Assembly (NCBI RefSeq): GCF_019703515.2
Contig: NC_059372.1
Location: 20,450,931-20,514,930, forward strand
From: Myxocyprinus asiaticus
Taxonomy: Eukaryota > Chordata > Actinopteri > Cypriniformes > Catostomidae
Direction of reading: 5' to 3'
Length of the DNA stretch: 64,000 nucleotides
The translations under genes and the position numbers were made by a program. Below are positions 1 to 12,190 of this stretch, piece by piece; within the stretch, counting starts at the first letter, position 1; every line of letters starts with the position of its first letter. The notes under the pieces are model-generated. The model made no database searches. It was not told the DNA's origin and saw only the letters and a program-made list of their open reading frames with translations.

Positions 1-1424
1 TGAGATCGCAATAAACTCTAATGATGATGCGCGAGGGCAGCACTGCAGTTCGCGCCTGCTGAGGAGAGGAAGAATTACACAGCTCACAGTCCAGATGCAC
101 TCTAAACCTTCCAAACAGCTTAAGGTGATGTAGATCGCAAAGTATGAGGTAATTATTATGCAAAAACACAGAAGCACTCTCGTTGTGGAATAAGTGGATC
201 TGGAGCTCCTCTGAAGCAAAACTTGCATGTCGAGCGTCTTTAAAGGAAACACCCCAGCGTTACATCTTTAATGCAGTTATATTTAATGCGGTATAGCTTT
301 AATAAAATTCAAATAATAAAAAAGCAGGTCATGTAAATAACGACGAACTCCGAAACTGGCATTTCTCTGTGCAGTCAGCGCCAGTTCTATGAGTCGCGTG
401 AAGTGACCCGATCTAAAGGGGGAGAGATTGAAACTGCATCCGGCTGATGAACACTCTGGCGCGGTGATGCTCATCCCTCAGGCATGCTTGCCGCAGCTAG
501 ATTATAACACGATGGCTCGCAACTTATTGAATCATAATATATGTGTCACTGTGCATTTCTTATTGTGAAGAAAACTGGCAATATTCAGCTTTTTTAATAA
601 GAGAGAGTTACTGTTTTTGCGAGTTAAAGATGGATTGAAGTGAACAGAAAGGTGAGAGAGGGTAGTCTTCGCCCCATTATACACTGCAACAAAATAAGTT
701 TTAGATGTTTTCCAATATAAATATCTAAAACTCCTTTAAAACAATGCATATTTACTTTAGGAGCTATACTGCTGAAGAGAAAATTGTTATCTGAGAATGT
801 TGAATATAATATTAAAAATACAAATATTTTAAAATATCTAAAAATCCTTTAAAAAAGATACATTTACTTGAGAAGCAACATACAAGATATTTAGACTTGC
901 TTTTAGAGAATAGATCTTGAATATAAGTATATTTTGTCTTTACTGCACTCGCAGAAGTATAACCAAGTGAAAAGATACACATACAATATACACTTATATT
1001 TAAGATACATTCTCTTAAGGCAAGTCTAAATATCTTGTATGTTGCTTCTCAAGTAAATTTATCTTGTTTTAAGGATTTTTAGACCATTTTAAATGGAAAA
1101 CAAGACAAAAACACTTGATAACAATAGGAATAGGACTTTTTTTTTTTTTTTGCAGTGAAATTCTTTACTGAATTAAACTTAATAAAAAGTTTTTTTTTTT
1201 TCTTTAATTCAGTGAATGTCATTTAGAGGTATTTTTAAAAGATGATTTTGTCCTCAATATTGTTTGTAAGCACGTTTAATACAACTTTTTAAGTCGGGGC
1301 ACAAGCTGAATAATCATTTAAGAGCTAATGATAATCGTTGCAATAATCGCAGAATAGTCGAATAATCATTCTAATAATCGTTAGATTAATCAATTATCAA
1401 AATAATCATTAGTTGCAGTCCTTG
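1..1424 (+). mobile_element. hAT non-autonomous element, family 1, left end outside window
   Basis: This stretch aligns over most of its length with the element at 26137-27596, in the same orientation. Shared landmarks are the agctcacagtccagatgcac block near 80-100, the phrase gatgtagatcgcaaagtatg near 130, and the right end attagttgcag-tccttg at 1409-1424. It carries a long internal inverted repeat: arms near 830-905 and 1010-1080 both contain the AAGCAACATACAAGATATTTAGACTTGC block or its complement. No transposase frame is present. The left terminus lies before base 1. Confidence 0.8.
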
Positions 1425-1982
1425 TAATCAGAGAACCTGGGTTACGTGAGTAACCTAAAGTTTTCCTATGTTGCAAAATGAAAACTGGGCGTTTTGAGAA
1501 TGAGAAATCCTCCTGGCCATCTCCATGCAGAATTAGAAAAGATCTTCAGCAAGTTCTAGGGAAAATGCATTTGGCATACAGTATAGCGTAACAGGCTTGG
1601 GGTTTTTATGAATTGCAAGCATGCAGAATTGTGCTAGCGAACATGGGCCGCATTTTTGTGTGCAAGAATTCTTGATGAAGCAAAGCTATTGTGGCCTGAC
1701 CTAAATTCCTCTTATGTATTCTGCTTTTCCAATGTTCAAAGAATTACACAATGTAGCTCTTATACCTTTTCATACAACATACATTTGCATAAAACTCAAA
1801 AGTAGTTTATACAAGAAATGCCTTCAAGCTGCTGTGAGCATTTTTCACGCATAAAATACCCCTGCTATCTTACAGATATGACCGAAATAGGTTTCTTAAG
1901 AAATCACATTTTGCCCTGGACAGGTCAAGTCTCGGCCGTCTTGAGAATAGATAAGGGGCATGACTTTGGTTACTCATTCATA
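1425..1982. other. Intron 1 stretch with a DIRS-terminus-like scrap
   Basis: The first about 40 bases (agagaacctgggttacgtgagtaacc...) resemble the end sequence of the DIRS element at 44629-49806. After that I see only unremarkable AT-rich intron sequence and no credible coding region. Confidence 0.4.
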
Positions 1983-2698
1983 TAGGGATGTTAAAAGAAC
2001 CGGTACTTGGGAACCAGTAGTACCGGCGAGCACCAACTTAATTCAAGACCAGTGCTTATTCTGACTTCCACTAGACTGCTTTCAAAGGCTCACAAACTAA
2101 TTTGACATATTTGGGGAAAAAATTAATGCAAACTTAATCTAATTAAAATCCTAATATATCCTATTATGACTATTAAACCGCAAAATGATGCAATTTATAA
2201 AATAACTATACTGTATTCATACCTTAATTTGAGCTTGTTTTTCCAGACCAGCTGGCTTGTTTCTCTTATGAGATCTGGCAACACTGCAACTGGTATTTCT
2301 CCCACCCTTAACACCGAGTACTGTCATTTTAAAAAGAACGTTATTAACCATTCTTTTATATAGTTCTAAATGTTTACGAGTTGGAAAGGAGGCTGTGAAA
2401 ATCCGGAAACGGAACGAACCAAAATGAAAAACGTTTTATTTTTAGTCCCTGGTTTTTATCAGTGTTTTCATTTATAATGTGATGATCTGTTTTGCAGCAT
2501 TTTATTTGACAAAAAATAAGACCAATTTTGTGTTAAATATTATGCTGTGAGGATCTTTACAGAAGCACTTTATTTGAAAAAAAATAAAATAAAAAAAATT
2601 AAAAAATTCCAGTGTTTTTTTTAAAAAGCATAGAGAGTTGTGAAATTTTTACAAGTAATGGTAATGAGTACTGAAATTTTGGTATTGTGAAAACTCTA
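1983..2698. mobile_element. hAT non-autonomous element with perfect 8-bp TSD
   Basis: The termini are TAGGGATGTT at the left and the complement of TAGAGTTTTC at the right. Both sides are flanked by the identical octamer CATTCATA (1975-1982 and 2699-2706), the 8-bp duplication typical of hAT transposition. The subterminal parts hold GGTACTTGG/AGTACCGG-type and AGTACTGAAATTTTGGTAT motifs. The element is 716 bp and has no transposase frame. Confidence 0.85.
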
Positions 2699-2706
2699 CA
2701 TTCATA

Positions 2707-3258
2707 CATTCAAGCCGTTAACTGTTGCATGAACTGGACAACTTAAGTCACACCTTTCCTGTAGTAAATACGGTTGCCAATCACTAACACTGACTGTGTG
2801 AACAGCCATTGAGAATATATTTAGAATGATAACTCGTTTTATTTTCTTTTTTTTAGAACAGAAGCAAAATTTTGACCAAAGGTTGAAAAGTTTTGAAATA
2901 ATTCTAAAATACTATTAGGCTACTAAATAATTTGCTTAAACACTTTGCCCACTCTTGTCTGAATGTGAACACATACCTCAGGACTTTTCAAACCGAAGTT
3001 AGGGAACCCCCAAGGGGCTGCAAGGAGGTTCTAGGGAGAAAAAAAGTGTACGAAAAGGTTAACATTTACCGAATATTATGACTATTTCATTGTGCTTTCT
3101 AAAAACTACAAATACATTTCAATTCAATATACACATCTAGGTTTTTACATGTAGCATTACTGTAGTAGTGGGCAGAAAAAAGATTCGCTATCAACTTACT
3201 ACAATACAGAGTACATTTTTACCCAATAATATTTTGATTTATCATTTCTTTTGGCTTT
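2707..3258. other. AT-rich intron 1 sequence
   Basis: No gene, terminal repeat or conserved motif was recognised. Short homopolymers only. Confidence 0.5.
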
Positions 3259-3626
3259 AAGGCTCGGTAACATTTACCTTTACACAGTGAAATTCTGGGG
3301 GCGAAAAACAGTCGTCTCAATGGGAATTTGCAAGAACAGGCATTTTAGGAAATCTCCCTATGCAAATTTCAATTGGGGTTTATGTTAGGTGAACTATGAC
3401 ATGCAAATTCACAGCATTCAATAGCATTACTTGGTTTTGGAAGTGATCTCCGTGTGGGCAGTTCTTTGTACATAGAAAGTTTCTTTATAACTTCACTCTC
3501 CCAGGGATAAGTTCAGCATTAAGAGCAAAAGAGGCTGTTGGTTTTTGCAGGTTTCACACGTACATCTTCCTATGCCTTCTTTGCCTGCTGTATTTCAACA
3601 TGAAAAGGTAAATGTTACTGAGCCTT
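3259..3626. mobile_element. MITE with 23-bp terminal inverted repeats
   Basis: The left end AAGGCTCGGTAACATTTACC and the complement of the right end AAGGCTCAGTAACATTTACC match at 22 of 23 positions when extended through CTTT. The element is 368 bp and non-coding. The target duplication is unclear, so the superfamily is not assigned. Confidence 0.7.
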
Positions 3627-4955
3627 GATTCTAGTGACAATACAAAAGCCAGTTAATTTATTTTACAGACAACATGTTGTCTTTAATATCACACTATTTT
3701 TCTCACACAGTAAAAATATGTCTTAATACATGAAAATATACAGTATATCTGCCTTTGTATTTTAGGAAGTGTCTTGCTAGGGGTCCATCATATTTCTGGG
3801 TCCTTTGCATTAAAAAGTTCGAAAGCCCTGACATTCCCAATGTACTCCATGCTCTTGAGCAGCTAATGACTTCCAGCTGTGTGGCTGACATAGTCAGTGA
3901 TGTCAGTGTAAGAGGAGTCTGGGGGCTTCTCTCCACTCTTCCTGCCTTTTCTTTTGAGGTCACACAGTATTGAGCCAAGTTCACTACTTCATACTGCAGC
4001 TCAATAGCATCATCCCAATAAACACTCACGCTGGACCAAGACACTCCATAATGAACGCCGGATATAAATCATGTTTTACACTATTGGATATGAGCATAGT
4101 ATAGAATGAGTGTGAAATGATACTTGCAGACATGCTGTAATGTCTTGCTAAACAGACATAGATGTGATACCAGAACTCTAAATGTGAGTGATGGGCCTCT
4201 TGAGCAGATTTAGATTGGAGTAAATTAGTATGCGTTGAAGCCGTCTAATGGAATAATGCTAATCTCCAATCATAGCTGGCCACCTATTTCATACCCCATG
4301 AGGGTGGGAGAGAATTGCTTGGGGAGAGACTTGTTTTGATTACCTCGCTTTCCAAATTAGCTGGAGATATCACAACATGTTCGTATTTATTCTGTCTTTC
4401 TTTCTCTCACTTAACTTGATATATTTATGGGTGTTTCTTCGACTATGGGCATAATTATGTCCCAGGGGTTTTATTTTTTTTTATTATTATTAATAAAACT
4501 AACAGAATTCTACTTCACTTTTTATTGAACGGTCACATTTAAATTGTCTTGGAAACTTTTTACAATGCCTTCATGATTTATTTTTGACCAGAACCAGACT
4601 TTCAATATTAAAATATTAAAATCCATCATAAAAATATTATGTAATCTTAAAAACTATGATAATCTAAACAAAGAATAAAGTAATCATAAACAATTTAAAT
4701 ACTTATTTTGTGAAAATTATCTATATACATTTTTACGTAAATTACAACTGTCCTTTAGTTGAGGCATCATTTCCATCACAACCTATGTAGTCTCATGACA
4801 ACGTATTGTTGATAATTCGTATGAGATGGCGAAATCCTACCATATTGGACAACTTGTATGAAAAGGCATGACTTTTATGACCGTAGAGACCAACCAATCA
4901 GCAAACAGAATTTCAAATCCATAAATTCTTAGCAAGCCTCCAATTCAACACTATT
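3627..4955. other. Intron 1 sequence, mostly unremarkable
   Basis: Two overlapping opposite-strand frames around 3703-4044 show no domain. The segment about 4180-4370 has mixed composition (ATAATGCTAATCTCCAATCA and neighbours) and is listed separately as a possible conserved non-coding element. From about 4790 the sequence shows TCATGAGA/TACGA-type motifs related to the insertion at 24440-24857, possibly a decayed copy that resumes after 5436. Confidence 0.4.
4180..4370. promoter_or_regulatory. Candidate conserved non-coding element
   Basis: This unique-looking, repeat-free, non-coding stretch has balanced composition and homeodomain-like cores (TAATGCTAAT, CCAATCA, CAAATTAG). It looks unlike the AT-rich intron around it. 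Conservation was not tested; this is inference from composition only. Confidence 0.2.
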
Positions 4956-4959
4956 TTAA

Positions 4960-5431
4960 AGGTATAGTTCACCCAAAAATAAAAATGTTCTCATCATTTA
5001 CTCACCCTTATGCCATGCCAGATGTGTATGACTTTCTCTCTACTGCAAAACACAAAGATTTTTAGAAGAATATCTCAGCTCTGTTAGTCCTTACAATGCA
5101 AGTGAATGGTGATCAGAACTTTGAAGCTCCAAAAATCACATAAAGCCACATAAAAGTAATCCATAAGACTCCAGTGAATAAATTAATATCTTCAGAAGCT
5201 ATATAATAGGTGTGGATGAGAAACAGGTCAATATTTAAGTCCCTTTTTACCATAAATCTCCACTTTCACTTTTACTTTTCAAACTGTGAAAGTGAAAGTA
5301 GTGAGAGCGAAAGTTAAAGTGGAGATTTATAGTAGAAAATATCGCTTCTGAAGGAAGAAAGTTATACACATCTGGGATGGCATGAGGGTGAGTAAATGAT
5401 GAGAGAATTTTCATTTGGGTGAACTATTCCT
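4960..5431. mobile_element. TTAA-flanked MITE (fold-back, cyprinid type)
   Basis: The left end AGGTATAGTTCACCC is mirrored at the right by GGGTGAACTATTCCT. TTAA lies on both sides (4956-4959 and 5432-5435), which fits piggyBac or Kolobok-like target choice. The subterminal arms (CATCATTTACTCACCCTTATGCCAT and its complement near 5375-5400) show the element is largely palindromic. This family is very common in carp-like genomes by my recollection. Confidence 0.8.
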
Positions 5432-6248
5432 TTAAGAAAGGAAACGTTTGACAACAAATTTGGTTACTCATTCCATATTTATTCATGTAATACAAATGAC
5501 ATACTGTATGCCAATAACCTGTAATACACTCTTGCTCCAAACCCGATGTTCTCTTTCTTCTGTGGTACACAAATAATTTTCCTATTAAAATCATGGTTAG
5601 GTTCAGGGTTTCGGTAAGGAGTTAAACTTTATGTTTGGGTTAGGGAACTTCATTATAATGTTGTTCATTGGTTTGTTTATTTTTCTCTATGTGAGTAAAA
5701 GTTGTTTATGTTTGAGCAAACTCGTATGATTTTTTACTATTTTACCATCTCGTACTAATTATTACGAAAGGATTGTCATAAAATAAAATTTTGCCAATTG
5801 TAAAGTTTTACACATAGTTAGTGTACTTCGTTACAAAGAAGACAAAAGTGTCAACGAAAAGCATTCTTGAAATATAATGTGAGAGATGTGATGTGTAAGG
5901 AAAAATCAATGTAAATATAACTTGTGACCAGAATATTTTTATTGTGCGTCATTTTCTATTTCTATTTCTGTAATGTATTTACGCTGTAGGGCATTGCTAG
6001 TTATCAAATGAAACAAACTAATGAAAGTGTGAAAAGTGTGTTTAAAGAGAGTTTATTTTCTAAAAGTCCACAGGGACAAAAGTGTCCAGAATTGAATAAA
6101 CATCCTTATTAACTCAAGTAGGTAATTTTGACATAACTGCTGATTCCAAATGCCAGGACATCGCATGGGTCTAGTGAAAGTCTTGGCCCATTTTTGAAGT
6201 AGAGTGAGCAGCTCTTTTATCTGTAACCAGAGTGTGTAATTGCAGAGA

Positions 6249-6273
6249 GTGTGTGTGTGTGTGTGTGTGTGTG
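6249..6273. repeat. (GT)n microsatellite
   Basis: A clean run of about 12 GT units. The complementary strand gives the TH-repeat peptide seen in a spurious open frame. Confidence 0.95.
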
Positions 6274-6369
6274 GCAGAGCTGTGCTCTGATTGCTCAGGT
6301 CTATGAGGATAGCCAGGTTTGGCTCAGCAGCTGCAGGGGCCAAAACAATGCTTATTGAAACAGCAGCCA

Positions 6370-6640
6370 TGTGACTGGCATGGTTTCAAAGCACATCCAC
6401 CCCGCCCAGAGGAAGGAGCAACAGCTGGAGACTGGAGCAGCTCAAAGAGGCGGCGCTTTCTTCCCCTCCCTCTCATCTTTTAGTCATCAGGGGAAACTTG
6501 GCTCCTGCTGTGTCATTCTCTCATTTGGAGGGGCCTCTCCTCCTCTCTCCGGGATGACTTGTGCCGCCTCCGCACTTCCTTGAACTCCACCTGAACTCCT
6601 GCCACTTCACTGCAAGAGCGATACAATAGGACCTGCATTA
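6370..6640. promoter_or_regulatory. Candidate regulatory block, GC-rich
   Basis: A locally GC-rich, repeat-free segment with E-box-like CAGCTG (in acaacagctggag) and purine/pyrimidine-rich tracts, inside an otherwise AT-rich intron. Splice sites and a protein match are absent. This is inference from composition only. Confidence 0.2.
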
Positions 6641-8058
6641 TTTTTAATGCTAATCATGTGTCCACACATCTGGATGCTTGTTGAAGCCAATATAATTTTT
6701 TTGAGTGGTAAAACAGCTGGGCCTCATACTGGGACATTATCTGCTGCAACACTGCATAGTTGTCTTTATAGGCTGATTGGGACAGTTTCACCAAATTTAG
6801 CTAGTTTATTTGTATTCACCTCATTTGCAATTGATTTTTGAATTTTTATTTAATTTTTTTGTCACCCACACAGTCACTACTGAGCTAAACTCATACTGTA
6901 TATCATTCTACATTCTTAAATATTTTTAGCAGCACCTTGGGTTAGGCGAAGAATGCTTTTCTTATCAAGGAACGATTTTGGCTGTATATGGTTCTGGAGT
7001 TGGTTATATGGCTTTTTGGAGATTATAAATGTTCTTGGTTACAATATGGGTTTTTCTTGGTTCTTTAAAGCACAAATATGTAGGTTTTTCAAAATAATCT
7101 TTAGAAAGAAGAGCGCTTTTTGGTTCTTTTTGGCACATTTATAATTAACCCTAGAATGCACAAAAGCGTCAGCTGAATGACAACTTGCTACATTTGCATA
7201 CTATACATATATATGAACGTACATTGTATTTGACCTACAGTATATTCAATTACATAGCAGATGGAAAATAAATACAATGTTGGTGTATTACCAGTGTTAA
7301 ATGCATTGGATACCATAGTTAACACAAATGGGTCATACAGTATGGCCCACATTTGCATTTTAGGTGTAGTGATGCAAATGCTCTTCTAATGAAAAAAAAA
7401 AATTTGAAAAAAAAAATGAGCTAAGTGTTAAAAAAGTCAGTTCACATGGTCAAAGATGCCTTAATTGAGGAATATCTGGCGTGACAGATAAAAAATAAAA
7501 TAATAATAAAAAAACCACACAAATTATAGTCAAAAAGTAGATGGTCATTTGCCCCTTTTTACTTTCTTAATACATGTCCCTGCTCTTATTGTGAATGATT
7601 CATAAGTGTACATTATTCCCCTAAAAACATATACATTCATCTAGTTGCTTTCAACTTGCTCCACCTCTGAAACAACTTTACTTTTTGGTTGACATCACCA
7701 AAGCTGCTTATTTTTCAACCCTTCCTCTCCAACCACCTGTCATATAAAGACCACTTTTCACAATCCAATCAATTCCCAATGGATAAAATCAAGTTATGTC
7801 CTAAATTTTTGTTCCTCATTTACATTTTTTCAGATGAAAATGCGTCACACTAGCTAAATAAAATGTGTTGTGAACACTTTCTTGTTGACTTTAAAGCGGC
7901 TTCCACATTATTTGCATCGGGGCATTAACACACCACTCAACACCAGTTTCAAGCACCGATTTGCAGACTTGTTTACATTAAGGACTTAGGATGTTCTTGG
8001 TGAATTTAAATTAGTTTAATAACTGCAGTCTCTGGATTAATGGAAACAATAAGTTATA

Positions 8059-8540
8059 CACTCACTGAGCACTTTATTGGTAACACTATGGTCCTCATAA
8101 AGTGTCCGACGTGGTCTTCTGCTGTTGTAGCCCATCCGCCTCAAGATTCGACATGTGCATTCTGAGGTGCTATTCTGCTCACTACAGTTGTACAGGGTGT
8201 TTATCAGAGTTACCGTAGCCTTTCTGTCAGCTCGAACCAGTCTGGCCATTCTCCGTTAACCTCTCTCATCAACAAGGCGTTTATGTCAGCTGAACTGCCG
8301 CTCACTGGATGTTTTTGGCACCATTCTGAGTAAGTTCTAGAGACTGTTGTTTGTGAAATTCCCAGGAGATCAGCAGTTACAGAAATACTCAAACCAGCCC
8401 ATCTGGCACCAACAATCACGTCACAGTCCAAATCACTGAGATCAAATTTTTTTACCATTCTGATGGTTGATGTGAACATTAACTGAAGCTCCTGACCTGA
8501 ATGTGCATGCTTTTATGCATTGCACTGCTGCCAGTGAGTG
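8059..8540 (-). mobile_element. Internally deleted Tc1-like element, family A copy 1
   Basis: It is flanked by TA at 8057-8058 and 8541-8542. The left terminus is CACTCACTGAGCAC and the right end is ...CCAGTGAGTG. The minus strand encodes only the N-terminal part of a Tc1-type transposase (8479 to about 8110). The sequence then jumps directly to the 3' terminal repeat through a small inverted repeat (AATAAAGTG/CACTTTAT around 8071-8105). Its right (5') end lacks the last several tens of bases still present in copy 2 at 30456-30987. Confidence 0.9.
8110..8479 (-). pseudogene. Tc1-like transposase N-terminal remnant (family A)
   Basis: A start at 8479 gives a frame with VKKFDLSDLDCDVIVGARWA, GLSISVTADLLGISQTTVSR (a paired-like helix-turn-helix) and EWCQKHP. 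A frame change near 8210-8250 is followed by ARLVRADRKATVTLINTLYN and MGYNSRRPRRTL. These are the two DNA-binding subdomains of a Tc1-type transposase. The entire catalytic DDE domain is missing, so it cannot be a transposase. Confidence 0.9.
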
Positions 8541-8542
8541 TA

Positions 8543-9331
<789 letters not shown>

Positions 9332-9599
9332 CAGTTCCTCTATTCTTGTTATTAACAATTTTATTGATTCCAATCATAAAACATACACAACATAAAAACG
9401 GAATCAGTTATTCACATTAAACTCCCTCCCCCCGAACAATCCCCCCCACCTGACACAAACACGCACTACTGTGGTCACCAACAACTAGAACATCAAAATA
9501 AAAACATTTAATAAAAAATTAATAAAACAAAAATAACCAAAATAAGCCAAATAACCCCCCACTTCCTGACAAACAAATCCCATTTCCCCAGCCTTCTAA

Positions 9600-12148
9600 A
9601 AAACATCTCCTCAAACGCAGCTACCTCGCCCATCTCCCCGTACTACTTCCTAAATGAGGGAGCCCCAGCCGACTTCCATCCCCTGAGGATAATTTTTCTG
9701 CCAATCATGACTCCGGCTAGGACCCAATTTTTTAAATATCTGTCCCCAATATTAACAGCCATCTTATCACCCAGGAGACAGAGTCTGGGGCTAAATGAAA
9801 ATTCAGTGTCCAATACCTCACACATAAGGTTCTGAGCCCCCTACCAAAATTCTTGGATCTTAACATATCCCCAAAACACATGTGTTGTGTCCCCGTCTTC
9901 TGATTGGCACCACCAGCAGGTGGGTGTGTCTTTAAGACCCAATCTATACAATCTAGAGGGGGTCCAGTAGAATCGATGCAAAATCTTAAAGTGCATCAGA
10001 CGGACCCTTGCATCTCTAGATGTAGACTTGATGCTTTTTAGAATCCTAGCCCACACTCCCTCCTCCAATACCAAATTTAAATCTTTCTCCCATAATCTCT
10101 TGAGAGAAGACGTGGCTCCATCCCCCAGACTCTGAATTAACAGGGAGTAATACACCGATGCCTCATGACCTTTTCCAAAAACAGTAATCACCACTTCCAG
10201 AGTATCTGCCACTTTAGGGGGGTGTATACGACTCCCCAATATAGTAAAGAACAGGTGGCGCAGCTGTAAATACCTAATGAACTGAGATCTAGGAATCTTA
10301 AAATGTTGAACCAAATTTTCAAAAGATCTCAGCACTCCACTCTCATATAGGTCACAGAGTGTAGTAACCCCTCTCCCAATCCACTCTGACCAACAGAAAG
10401 GGGACTTATTAATACATAACTTTAGGGTTCAGCCATATGCTTGAGGCAACATTTAAAGAAATGTCCGAATTAAACACTCTGGGCACTTTTGTCCAAACCA
10501 AGTGCAAATGCAAGATAATGGGGTATGACTTAACTTTTTAGTTTGATAGAAAGGCTTTGCAATGGTGAAATATGGACAAATACTTCCTGTTCAATACAAA
10601 ACCAGGGAGGGGCTCTCTCAGGTGGAAGTGACCAATGAGCCAAATGTCTGAGACCGAATGCATAATAATAAAACTAAATCTTGGGTAGGCCTAGCCCACC
10701 TTTGTCAATTGGCCTATGTAACTTGTTGAAATGTAATCTGGGACATTTACCATTCCAAATGAAGGACTTCGTATGCTATCAAATTGCTTGAAATAAGAGA
10801 GGGGACATCTAAAGGGAGAGAATGTAGCAGGTGGTTGAATTTTGGAATTCAATTCATTTTAATAACATTAACCTTCCCAATCATAGATAAATGTAATGAA
10901 GCCCACCTACTCACATCACTTGAAAACCTTTTTATTAAAGGGTCGAAATTAACTCTTAACTAAATCATACAAATTAGCTGGGAATAAAATGCCCAAATAC
11001 TTAATGCCCTGTTTGGGCCACTGGAAGGCACCCGGTTGAAAAGCCATTACTGGGCAGTATGCTGTCAGAGCCAAAGCTTCGGGTTTAGACCAATTGACTC
11101 AGTAACCTGAGAATTTAGAGAAGGAATTAATAATCCTGTGGAGACAAGGCATAGATCTAATGGGGTCAGAGACGAATAATAAAATATCATCTGCATAAAG
11201 CAAACGCTTATGTGCCACACCTCCCGCCATACCCCCTGGAAAATCATCCTCCTTTTTATCGCGGCTGCTAATGTTTCCAGGGCAAGACAGAACAATAATG
11301 GGGAAAGAGGGCAACCCTGCCAGTTGCCCCTATCCAGAGTAAAATCATCTGAAATTAATCCATTTGTTTTTACTGCCACTACCGGGTGTCTATATACAGT
11401 AACTTAATCCATTCAATAAAAGTATTTCTGAAGCCGTATATTTCCAAAACCTTAAAAAGATAATCCCATTCTACCATATCAAATGCCTTTTCGGCATTGA
11501 GTGAGATGGCAGCGACCGGAGTCTGATCATTCGCCACTGACCACATGATATTGATGAAATGCCTAATGTTATCAGAAAAGCTGCGGCCCCGAATGAACCC
11601 TACCTGATCTGAATGTATAACAGATGTCATAACTTTACTTAATCAGTTACCCAAAATTTTTGACAAAATTTTAACATCTAACTGAATCACGGAAATTGGA
11701 AAGTAACTCTTACATTCCCTTGGATCTTTGTCCTTTTTAAGAATCATACTGATCCGGGCTTGTATCATGGTTGGCGGAAGCTTTCCATTCTTTAATGATT
11801 CCATATAAATTTCTAACAAAAATGGAGCAAGTTCTGTAGCATAAGATCTAAAAAATTCAGCGGCAAAGCCATCTGGCCCCGGAGACTTGCCTGTAGGTAA
11901 GGCCTTAATTACCTCTTCAAGCTCCTCCAAGGTTATCTCAGAATCAAGAGAATTGTTTTGCTCAGTCGTCAGTTTAGGGAGTTCTTATAGTTCCGCAAAG
12001 TTTATAATATCTTCATCAGTAGATGAAGACATGGAACTATAAAGATCAAGATAGAATTCTTTCAAAGCATTATTAATATCAATGGCCAAGGTAAAAATTT
12101 CACCACCAGCAGATTTCACTGAGGGAATGGTAAAAAAGACTCTCTCTG

Positions 12149-12190
<42 letters not shown>

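Larger units (their letters stand above)
5436..8056. other. Intron 1 stretch with microsatellite and a GC-richer block
   Basis: 5690-5790 carries ACTCGTATGATTT and CTCGTACTAATTA motifs related to the insertion at 24440-24857. A (GT)n tract lies at about 6249-6273. 6370-6640 is GC-richer than its surroundings and is listed as a possible regulatory block. 6640-8056 is AT-rich without recognisable genes or termini. Confidence 0.4.

Noticed and set aside
3703..4044. Overlapping open frames on both strands (113 and 72 codons)
   Set aside because: No similarity to any family I know, no supporting context, and both strands are equally open.
12150..12190. CRISPR-like or satellite array
   Set aside because: Simple dinucleotide microsatellite; no spaced repeats anywhere in the window.
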